Source: Neocallimastix lanati (nom. inval.)
Lineage: Eukaryota > Neocallimastigomycota > Neocallimastigomycetes > Neocallimastigales > Neocallimastigaceae
Assembly: GCA_016946835.1 (NCBI GenBank)
Contig: JACVTC010000149.1
Location: 92,501 to 154,500 of the forward strand
DNA: 62,000 nucleotides
Reading direction: 5' to 3'
Shown: in pieces, positions 49,041-58,930 of the stretch
Layout of the letters: each line of letters starts with the position of its first letter
How positions within the stretch are numbered: position 1 is the first letter of the stretch
Translations under genes and position numbers: made by a program
The notes under the pieces: generated by a model
The model's input: only the letters and a program-made list of their open reading frames with translations
Told to the model about the DNA's origin: nothing
Databases searched by the model: none

Positions 49041-50482
49041 TTTATTTTTATTATTTTTATTATGATTATTATTATTATTATTATTGTAAAATATATCAAA
49101 AATTCATTGTTTTTTCAAAAAAATTCTTTACTATTATAAATAATTGTAAAACTTTATTTATTTATTTTATGTTTCAATATTTTTTAAAAGTAAATTATTA
49201 AAATTAGAAATATCATTAATTCAATATTTAAAGAAAAAAAAAATTTTTTTCAATTATTTATAACATAAATAGAACAGAACAATAAATTAAAAAATTATTA
49301 AATTAGTATTAATAATATTAATAATAAATAATCAATTTTAAATATATTTTAATTATATTGTATTAGATTTAAAAAGTAAAAAAGAATAGAATATAAAATA
49401 AAAACACTTTTTTTTTATTATTTTAATATCTCATAATACATAATATTTTTAATAACATTTTAAGAATTTTATCAATATAAAAATATGCAAAATAAAATTT
49501 TTAGAAATTGAGATATCTAAAAATTAAATATTTAAATATTGAATCAAATAATTAAATAAATATCGAAATTTAAAGTTCAATATAAAAAGTATAATTTATA
49601 TGTAAATATATTTTTTTAACCTCACAAATAGAAAAATAATAATTATTATTATTATTGTTCATAATAATTATTATTATTTATTATTATTATTTATTTTAAT
49701 TGTTACTATTTTTATTATTTATTATTATTTACATTATTAATATTATTTATTATTTATTATTATTTATATGATTATTCATATTATTTATTATTAATGATTA
49801 TTACTATTATTATTATTTATTATAATCTTTTTATATTGTTTATATTTTATAATTTTATCTTCTTTAAACTTTACATTTATACAGATTTTGCTTCCAACAA
49901 TGAAAATAAAAATAACAAATTAAATAATTTTATACTTTTAATATATTTTTAATTTATTAATTTATTTTAATTTTTAATATATTAAATCAGACTTTGGAAT
50001 TTAAAAAACCAATAACAATTAAAAATTTTATTCATTAAATTTTTTACAGAAAAAAAAAAAAAAAAAAAATTAAAATAATTTAAAAAATTCATTACTATTA
50101 CAACCATTATCTTATTTAATAATGATAATATTCATTTCAAAATTGATAATTTAATGAAATGAAAATAAAAAAAAAATACATATATTCATAAAAGAAAAAA
50201 CTATTGATAATATTTAATAATTTATTTTTATTTAATTATTGTATTTTTCGCTCCTTCAAAGAAAAAGAAATTATATAGATTTAAAAAATATATTATCTTT
50301 TCTTCTCACTTTTATTATTAATAATATATTTTAATTTAATTTTTATATAAAAATAAGCATAAAAAAATTTTTATTTATTTTTATTAATATAATTATTAAA
50401 TTAATTTATAATAAAACATCGTACATTTTTTCAAATTAATATATATTAATTTGAAAAAATAAAAAAAATAAAAAAAATAAAA
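47701..50482. other. AT-rich spacer between the head-to-head GH6 gene and its inverted copy
   Basis: About 2.8 kb without a gene. It contains an A run near 48565-48599 and TTA repeats near 48945-49085. Sequence just upstream of both ATGs is related: both read CAATTTGAAAAAATAAA or AATTTGAAAAAATAAA before an A-rich leader, showing that the promoter-proximal DNA was copied too. Confidence 0.65.
50425..50460. repeat. Perfect 36-bp palindrome upstream of the GH6 pseudogene
   Basis: ATTTTTTCAAATTAATAT and its exact reverse complement form an uninterrupted 2 x 18 bp palindrome, ending 22 bp before the former start codon at 50483. The corresponding DNA upstream of the intact gene (about 47731-47760) is only partly palindromic. 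Confidence 0.9.
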
Positions 50483-51720
50483 ATGAAGCATATTTATTAA
50501 TATTTTATTTTAGTATTAACAATTATTAAATATATCACCTCTGTATGTTCAAGTCCACATGCTCGATGTGGAAAGGAACTTTCATTAAATATATTTTTTA
50601 AATTGTGATTAATATTATAAATTAGATTATAATAGTATTATTAATTTTTATTTCTATTTTAATTTTTTTTTTTTTTAAATAATATTATATTTTATTAATA
50701 TAGAAAAAAAAAAAGTAATGTTGGAAGGTTGTTGTTAAGAAGGTTATAAATGTTCAGAAACAAACGAATGATATTCTCAATGTATTCCTGATGTAACAAT
50801 ACCAGAAAGTTCTGCTACTTCTTCAGATGGCAATTTCTATAACTCTAATGATAATAAAAATTATTATAATGATGAAAATAGTAATTATTGTAACAATGAA
50901 AATAATAATAATTATTATAATGAAGATAATAATCTTCCAAGTAGTAATGCTACTAGTTCTGATATTCCAATTGATCCAAAGAATTTCTTCCAAAATGAAA
51001 TTTATGCTAATCCAAGATTTATTGATGAGGTTGAATCTTCAATTCCAAAATTAAGTGAAGATTTACAAAGAAAAGCTAAATTAGTTAAAGATGTTCCAAC
51101 CGCTGTTTGGTTAGCATGGGAAGGTGCTCCAGGAGAAGTTGCTCAACATTTAGAAGCTGCTGGTTCTAAAACTGTTGTTTTCATTTTTTTACATGATTCC
51201 AACTCGTGATTGTAATAGTATAGCTTCAGCTGGTTGTGCTTCAAGTCTTGAAACTTATAAAGGATATGTTGATGATATTTCTAATACCATCAGTCAATAT
51301 CCAAATACAAAGGTAGTAATGGTCGTTGAACCAGATACTCTTGGTAATCTTGTTACTGGTAGTAGTGAAGCTTGTAAAACTGTTCATACCTTACATAAGA
51401 ATGCTTTATCTTATGCTGTTGATATTTTCGGAAATATGGAAAATGTTAGTGTATATCTTGATGCAGCTCATGGAAAATGGTTATCAGGGGTTGCTGATAA
51501 AGCAGCTAAAGTTATTAAAGAAGTTTTAGATAATGCACCAAATGGTAAAATTCGTGGTTTAAGTACAAATATTTCTAATTATCAACCAGTCTATTCTGAA
51601 TATAAATATCATGAAAAACTTAATGGAGAACTTAAAAAACTTGGAATTACCGGAATGAGATTCCTTGTTGATACAGGACGTAATGGAGTTAATATTACTA
51701 AAGCATTCATTATTGATCAA
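50483..51720 (+). pseudogene. Inverted, broken single-module copy of the CBM1-GH6 cellulase
   Basis: Plus-strand copy of the neighbouring minus-strand cellulase. The signal peptide has stops (MKHIY then TAA). The CBM1 has CAA-to-TAA (CC-stop-EGYKC) and TGG-to-TGA (NE-stop-YSQC). The linker and the GH6 start read well from about 50820. One extra T in the run near 51183-51191 shifts the frame just before MIPTRDC. The rest of the module then reads to VNITKAFIIDQT, where similarity ends at about 51717, before WCNF and the catalytic-base motif. The intron position is still occupied by AT-rich DNA (about 50573-50710), so this is a DNA-level copy, not a retrocopy. Sequence after the breakpoint is unrelated and leads into the LINE relic. 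Confidence 0.92.
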
Positions 51721-51777
51721 ACATTTTTTATATATAACTTCACATCAAACTTGAATCCACTTTTAATTCTTATAATC

Positions 51778-51817
<40 letters not shown>

Positions 51818-51819
51818 AT

Positions 51820-54200
51820 GAGAAAATTGTGAATATTTTAGAAATAGAAGTTGAATAAAATTTTTTAAAACCAAATTTAAATTTCTTGTTTTTAATTGAT
51901 TTGAATGCGGGAGAACATATATGATAGCATTTTCCTGATAAAAGCTACGTATTTCTCCAAGAAGTTTATTAATGTTTCTGTGTGTTATATGAGATTTTTT
52001 TTTGTCCAGAAACAATATAAAAATGTAGTTATATCTTTGACTAAACTAGAAATAATGTTAGAAAATTCTTTCCATTTTTTTAAAAACATTAAATCATCCC
52101 CACAGCGCAAAAACTTGTTATAAATGGTATATAGTTCCTTAGACATATAATAGACAGTAGTATCAAAGATCTTATTTTTAAACCAAAAAAAAAAAAAAAA
52201 AAAAAATTCCAAACGAACCTCGATTAAAAGCGGCTTGAGTTTTTTGGTGATCTTTTTATTTGATCCTAGTAAAAATGAATAGTGAAAATTGAACTAAGAA
52301 CAAAAGAAAACAATGATACGAGTTTTAAAAGATTAGTACTCAATGGATGGTCCATGCCTAGTTTGAAATATATATATATATATATATATATATTTTTCCT
52401 TTTTTTTTTTGTTTTTTTTTATTTTGTTTTTTTTACTGTCGTAATTTTTACGAATGTAAACTTTATTTAATTATTCATTTATTAACTACATGAATATTTT
52501 TTTATAAAAAAAAAAGCACTCAAATATTGAAAAAAAAGGATAAATATTGTTTATCCAATTAGAACAAAATAATACTTTAAATAGTAATGTGAAATTAAAA
52601 GTAATAATCCCTGGGGTGAGATTCGTTGCATTTGAACATTTTTCTGAATTTATTTATACACTTTATTATTAAGATTTCTATTTTAAAAGGAATTCTTATT
52701 CTGGATTAGGATTTGAATTGACTATCTGAAAGAAATTATAGTCTTCTCCTTCAGAGGCATTGGTCCTGCTAGCCTATTTTACTGCATTTTCAGCGTTAAT
52801 ATATAATTCTTAATGTAAACGATAAATGTAAAGATTTATACATTTTTTTCGGTTTATGAAATCCAAATTGTTCTTGTCTAATAAATTTTTATTAATTACA
52901 TTTTTAGAGATTCTATTAGCGATGATTTTCTCCACAATTTTTAATCCATTACTGATAAGAGAGTTGCCACGATAGTTATTACAATCTGATGGATCTCCCT
53001 TTTTTATGAAAGGAAACTATCGATGTTTTATTCCTTGATTTTGGAAAAGCTTCATTTCAAATCGATTGATAAAGATTTATAACATTTAATTTATTTATAC
53101 TTTAAATGCTTTTTACCATTTGAAGACAATAAAATTTGCGGGACAATTCTAAAACATCGCTTTTCTGATTTCTATTGACGAAGTAATCGATAGATCCTTA
53201 GCAATAGAATTAGTAGTGTTGATGAACTTCCCAACTATACTATCTTCTGAAAGTTCACCATTTCCCAATTCATCACTAAGAATATCAAATTTATTGTGAT
53301 CAAAAAATATATTTCTTAAATTCAAGGCATTTACACCTATCCCAACTAACAAATTGTTTTTAGTAACAAAAAAATGATTCATCTGTGGTAGTTTCCTTGC
53401 AATAAATAGTCAACAAAATAAGCACTTGATATTTTATCCAGCATACATGATCAATATCTGATGAATATCTACCTCTCATCCATGAAATAGGTGAATCATT
53501 AATCGGAAGAATTAACCAGTTACCAAGGTTACTTATCCGTTAATTTATCATATAAATAAGCAATGCTCATGTTAAAGTCTCCAAGAAGAATGGATGGATG
53601 ATTAGTGTGATTCTGAAGTCATGTGAAAACTTCAGTAAATTCATATTGGATTTGTAATTAATGTTTCATAGCGGAAATAAAAACATTACCTTCAGAACAC
53701 CTTGAGCGATTCCATAGATTATATATTTTTAAAGAAATTAAGATGAGTATAGAAATTATCTTCAAGTACTACTCGACATGAGACATGATAACCCAAGATA
53801 TAAACCTCTGCAACCTGGCGCATTTGGACCCATATTCATTTCCGGAAATATTTGTAGTAGTTGGGAAGGAAGTGTGTTACTTTCCATGGATATCTAACAC
53901 CATTGGTACCATTATCTGTTTCCTGAAAACATAAGAATAATGGTTTAAAAAATCATGTTGAAGTCCTCAATACTATCTCTTTTTACAAAATTCCATTCAT
54001 TGGTATTTCAACTAAGACTAAAAAAAAAAAAAAGAAAACTTTCCTGTGTTAAAATGTGAAATCCGAATTTGAGAATTAAGATTAGGAACATTGGGTGCAT
54101 TGAGTATATGATTAACATTTATAAACATTTACTAAATTAGTTGAACTTAGATTTGCTGAGTTTGTATTATTAGAGGTGTTATTAGATATTAAATTTTGTA
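51820..54200 (-). mobile_element. Decayed non-LTR (LINE) retrotransposon with endonuclease and RT remnants
   Basis: On minus, an APE-type endonuclease can be read in pieces. ISHFNTGKF lies near 54035-54065, NTNEWNFVKRDSIEDFNMI near 53955-54010, LCFQETDNGTNG near 53900-53940 (the catalytic QE), CRGLYLGYHV-like sequence near 53780-53810, and NHPSILLGDFNMSIAYLY near 53550-53600 (the GDFN signature). Further on comes MNHFFVTKNN to about 53149, then an RT start with FIKKGDPSDCNNYRGNSLI followed by NGLKIVEKIIANRI (about 52905-53015). The RT palm with the YxDD motif is not recognisable. Frameshifts and stops are frequent. The 3' end is unclear: the A34 run at about 51780-51815 is on the wrong strand to be its tail. 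Confidence 0.8.
52709..52783 (-). other. tRNA-like or SINE-head remnant
   Basis: On minus, TAGGCTAGCAGG (52765-52776) matches the pol III A box TRGCNNAGYNGG at 11 of 12 positions. AATTCAAATCC (52709-52719) matches the B box GGTTCGANTCC at 8 of 11. Between them GACTAT/ATAGTC can form a 6-bp stem like a class II (Ser/Leu) variable arm. The acceptor and T stems do not pair, so this is not a functional tRNA gene. Confidence 0.4.
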
Positions 54201-54449
54201 TTAAATGCTAAAAAGAGGGCCTTATGATTCCATTTGGAACATCTAACGATATGAAATTTTAACTCCTGATATTGGGTTTTTTTTTTTTTTTCTCAAATAT
54301 TTTTTACAAATTTTGAGGAGTTGAAATTTGGAGTGTATACTTTAATCCTGAAGAAATTGTCATTGATTTTAATAATTCATTTCACTGACAAAAAATTATT
54401 CATTAATTTTTTTGTATTTAGAATTAGTATATGAGTGCATACCATACGA

Positions 54450-54507
54450 AACATTTATTGATAATACAAGGTTGATAAAAATCAACCTTGTGTTGTCAAT
54501 AAATGTT
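54450..54507. repeat. 27-bp stem hairpin with AAAA loop
   Basis: The left arm is 54450-54476 and the right arm 54481-54507, around a 4-base loop. The arms are complementary except for two positions where the left arm has T opposite G. Transcribed from plus these are G-U pairs, so the RNA stem would be fully paired. Confidence 0.85.
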
Positions 54508-54628
54508 CCAAAACAACGAGAATCCTGGTGAAATATCTTTTTCCATATATAATGAATCCGATTAAAAATTGATAAAAATGAAACAAATACAAACTAAAAT
54601 ACTAATAACTAAGAAATATAAATTTAAA

Positions 54629-54665
<37 letters not shown>

Positions 54666-54694
54666 CATATAAAAAAATTAAAAAGAAAAAAAAA

Positions 54695-54767
54695 TAAATA
54701 ATTATCGAATACTATAAAAAAAAAATTTCATATTATTTTTTTTTTTATAGTATTCGATAATTATTTA
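54695..54767. repeat. Perfect 31-bp inverted repeat
   Basis: Arms 54695-54725 and 54737-54767 (TAAATAATTATCGAATACTA followed by TAAAAAAAAAA, and its reverse complement) are exact, around an 11-base spacer. A TA tract lies about 35 bp to the left. It could be a small palindromic element or a cruciform-prone site; no coding. Confidence 0.9.
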
Positions 54768-57700
54768 AGTAAAATAAATCACTCATATATATTGCTATAA
54801 TAACTAATCTTTTTATTTTTTTTTTTTTTTTTATCTTTTGAATTTTTGATTTTCTATTCAATTAATAAAGCTCTGATTAACGTGGTAACTTTCTGTAAAA
54901 ATAATCATACATAAGCTAAAATGAAAAGGTAAATAAAATGTTGGTAGTGAAAGACTATAAAAAGGATTCCCATCCGTTAAATAAAGTTTTAAGCACAAGC
55001 TTTAGAGTGAATCAATCTCCTACATTTCCATACTACCATAGCTGTATGAATTTAAATAATGATATACAAAAATGATACTAAAGAGAAAAATACAATAGAT
55101 TCTTTACAATGCCAATATGTAGAAATTATATGATATTATTAATTATACAACTCTAATGTTACTACATATTCAATTTAAAACAATATAAAAACATCAAGTT
55201 CACTTTCTATAGTTTTCCAATATTCCATATTTTCCCTCTTCGTACCAGAAGCCACTTAAGAAAGGATTACCCATCGATTATCATCAAAATTACAGAAGAC
55301 AGTAATTGGTACACCTGAGATAGGGCTTTTCTTTATCCAACAACCCTCAAATGGACCTGGAAAAAACAAACCATACCATTGAGAATAATTTATATACAGA
55401 AACTTTTTATTAATATATATTTTATTTCTGTATTCAATTATTATATTATTTCATTTATTATTAATTAATCTTTACTAGTATAAACTATTTATTTGAATGA
55501 TACAGAAAGAGATATCTCTGTATTTTCCAGGATTTTTTTTTTGGAAGGTAAAGTCTAATGAAGGGAAAGAAAAAAAAAAATAATATGATTAAAACAATAG
55601 GGATATTGAAAATTATTTTTATTATTGGTCTTTATAGAGTACTTAATAAAGTATATTTTGGAAGTTAATAAAATATTAATAAAGATATTAATAAAATATT
55701 TATTATAAAAATATAAATTATATTAATAAAATATTTAATAATAGATTTACTATGAAAATACAAAATATATTAATAAAAGATTTAATTATAAGAATATAAA
55801 ATATATTAATAAGAGATCTTAACTAATTTTTTATATAATAAATTTTATTAATATATTTTTTAATAATAAACATTCTTATGATTAATAATATTAAGTATAA
55901 ATTATTGATAAAAATTAATAAGAATTATAGAATTTTAATATTAATAAAATATTGAAAAAAAATATTATAACTATTTAAAGGTTCAATTTATAATTATTTT
56001 TATTAATTAAGTAAAAGGTTAAATGTTAAAATTAAGATATAAAATAGCTTTATAATTACTAATGTTACTAGGTAAATATGTTGAATTATATATTAATAAT
56101 CCAACAATAATTAATTAATAATAAAATAATAATTAAAATAAAATAAGTTAGATAATTTATTTAAACACTTAATATTTACTGAATAATTTAAACAATAATT
56201 TATTTGAAGATTTATAAAATATTTATTTATTTAATAAAAGTTGAATTATTAGTATATAATTATTGTAACACAATAACCTTACAAAGAACATAAAAGATAG
56301 ATTTTTACATCTTTCTTTTATACTTTGTAAGTTATATAATAATAGTATTTAATTATAAGATAATAATAATATAGTAAAATGAATATTAATAAAATATTAA
56401 AATAATAACAATATCGATATGTTTAAATTATTTAATATAATTAAATAAATTTAATTTGTATAATTAATTTGAATAATTAAAAATAGTAGTTAATATATAT
56501 GATGTAAACATATATATAAACATAATATAAATAAATACATGTGACGTCATATGTGATATGCGGGACTTTTATGTGCAATAATTTATAAGCAGTGGGTTTT
56601 AAATAATGGTAGTTTAGTAAATTTTATTAATAAAATTATAATATTCGTACAATTAAAATAATAATTCTAATTCCTAAAAATTTACAAGAGAGTTCTCTAT
56701 TTCTAATATAAATAATTTAATTTATAAGAAATAGGTAATATATTAAATACATATTCTAATATATAGAACTATATAAATTTTATATGAATTAAAGTATTAT
56801 AATTATTATAATTATAATAATATATATTGAAATAAAATAAAATAAAATAATTATTATCAAAAAGATATAAATTTAATATTTAATAATTATTATTAAATAT
56901 ACAAATATGTTACTACACATATTTGTTTTATATCATATGTAAATAATTATTAATATAAATCTTATTTATTAATATTCTCAGAATTATATTAAATAAGAAT
57001 TTGTATTAATTATTAATTAAATGTATATTGAAAATGTGAATAACTGAAATTGAGATTTCAATTCAGTTATAATTTCAACATTAAAAAACTTGATTTATAA
57101 ATTAATATATTTTTAATGATATAATATTCTAAATATGTTGAGGTTCATATTGTAAAAGGAGTGTGAACATTAAATAAATAGATAAATTAACTAACTACTA
57201 AATTACACTAAAAGAAATTATTATTACACATTATAAATTTTATTTAAAGAATTATTATTAAAAATATTTAATATTTATAAATTATATAATTATTTTATTG
57301 TTAAAAATAACTTTATTAATATTAATATTTATTTTAATAAAAATATGGGAAACCTTTCAATTATTATTCCTATTTCATTATCACTACTATTTCTACTATT
57401 TCTTTTCTCGGAAAGGCCCCCTTCATATAAAATATGGATTATCCATATTTTTATATAATTTAATTACATTATTTAATCCAATCATTTAATTAATAAATTA
57501 CATAAATATAATACTTAAAATTATAAAATATAATTAATATAAAAAAAATTATTATATAGAATATAAGAAAATTATTAATAGTAAAGAATATAATAATATA
57601 TTTTTATATAATAAATTATTAAAAATTTAATTAAAAATATCATTATTATTCTATTCTTTAACAATAATGTTATGGTTCGGGTTTTATTAGAATTTTATTT

Positions 57701-58930
57701 AATTATTTATTTTTAATATTTTTCTGTCTACATTTTAATTATTGAAAAACTTCACTTATTTATACTTTTTGAAAAAAAATATATATGTAAAGCCTTTCTA
57801 CATTTTATTATCATATTTAAAAAAAAAATATTTACTATTACTAATTACTTAAAATTTTATATTAATTTAAATTAACTAATTCATAAGTATTTTTATTTTA
57901 ATAAATTTTGTTTATATAATTTTATATTATTTTTCATATACTAAAACTAAATTATTTAATATATACGAAAAGTAACAAACAAAATTTAAAAAGATTTTAC
58001 AGAAAAATAAAGTTATTTTAATCAAGAATGTTAATATAATATTCTTATATTTTATATAAAATAAATTTAAAAACTATAATATATTTAATATTTATTATTA
58101 ATCAATTAAGATTTGATTTTATTTGTGGGGAATAAAAATATAAAATAATCAATTTAAAAATAAAATAAAATACTAAAAAGAATACAAGTTTAATATTGAT
58201 ACAATATAATAATAATATAATAATATATTTGAAAATAAAAATAAAATATTAATATTGATAATAAACACTTTAATAAAATAATAAAATTTAAGGTTAAATT
58301 ATAGATATTGATATTAATAATAAAAATATAAAATTATTGATAATATTTTAGAAACTTTTAATAAAAATATAAAAAAAAAATATATTTAGAAAATATTTTA
58401 GTATAGAAAATATAGTAAAGTAATATTAAGTAAAGAATAATATAATGGATTCTAAAGTAAGTTGAAATTCTAATTAATAATCCATTATATGTTCGTTCTT
58501 TACCAATAATTGGTCCATTACATCGAACTCCTAATTTATTTAAGGTAAATATTCTAATATTCCAATTAATACACAATAATTTATTATTATTAAAATATTT
58601 AATTTCTTTCTTAAATATTATTTTATTTAATTATCTCTTTATTTATTATAAAATTTTAATTCTCAATTTCTCTTGATCTCAATTTCCCTAAATTGAGATC
58701 TCACTAAATCTCGAAATTATATTTTTTTTTTTTATTTTTAGTTAAACTATTTAACCTCTATTTTTAAATTAAATTATTTCTAATTTCTATATATTTTAAA
58801 AATTTAATACATTAAATTTTTGTACAACTTTACACTATATTTATAATTATTAATATTTATTTTCCACTCTAAGGCTATATTAATTTTATGGATTTCAATC
58901 GGTCTTGTACCAAGATCCCCCGTCGCCAGA
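54768..58930. other. Mostly non-coding stretch downstream of the Gypsy pol; 3' LTR expected but not delimited
   Basis: The element at the right edge is on minus, so its 3' LTR should lie in this interval. A purine tract on minus (GAAGGGGGCC, about 57415-57424) is a candidate plus-strand primer, and TGTTGAGG-like ends occur near 57137, but no pair of LTRs is available to prove limits. A perfect 11-bp hairpin (GATCTCAATTT, loop CCCT) is at 58675-58700. Otherwise there are degenerate TTAATAAAATATT repeats near 55660-55960. Confidence 0.5.
55215..55360 (-). pseudogene. Coding-like fragment of unknown origin
   Basis: On minus, a 45-codon segment reads FPGPFEGCWIKKSPISG and then VPITVFCNFDDNRWVILS, followed by a stop and VASGTKRENMEYWKTIESEL after a short gap. 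Base composition is less AT-rich than the flanks, and the residue mix (W, C, P, G) is unlike chance frames here. I do not recognise the family; it could belong to a decayed mobile element. Confidence 0.4.

Noticed and set aside
50483-51815. GH6 pseudogene as a processed retrocopy because of the A34 run
   Set aside because: The intron position is still occupied by AT-rich DNA, upstream sequence was copied too, and the A run comes after unrelated sequence, not after the GH6 3' end.
56281-56335. Imperfect hairpin with arms like CTTACAAAG
   Set aside because: Pairing is interrupted and mostly A/T; too weak to call a terminator or element end.
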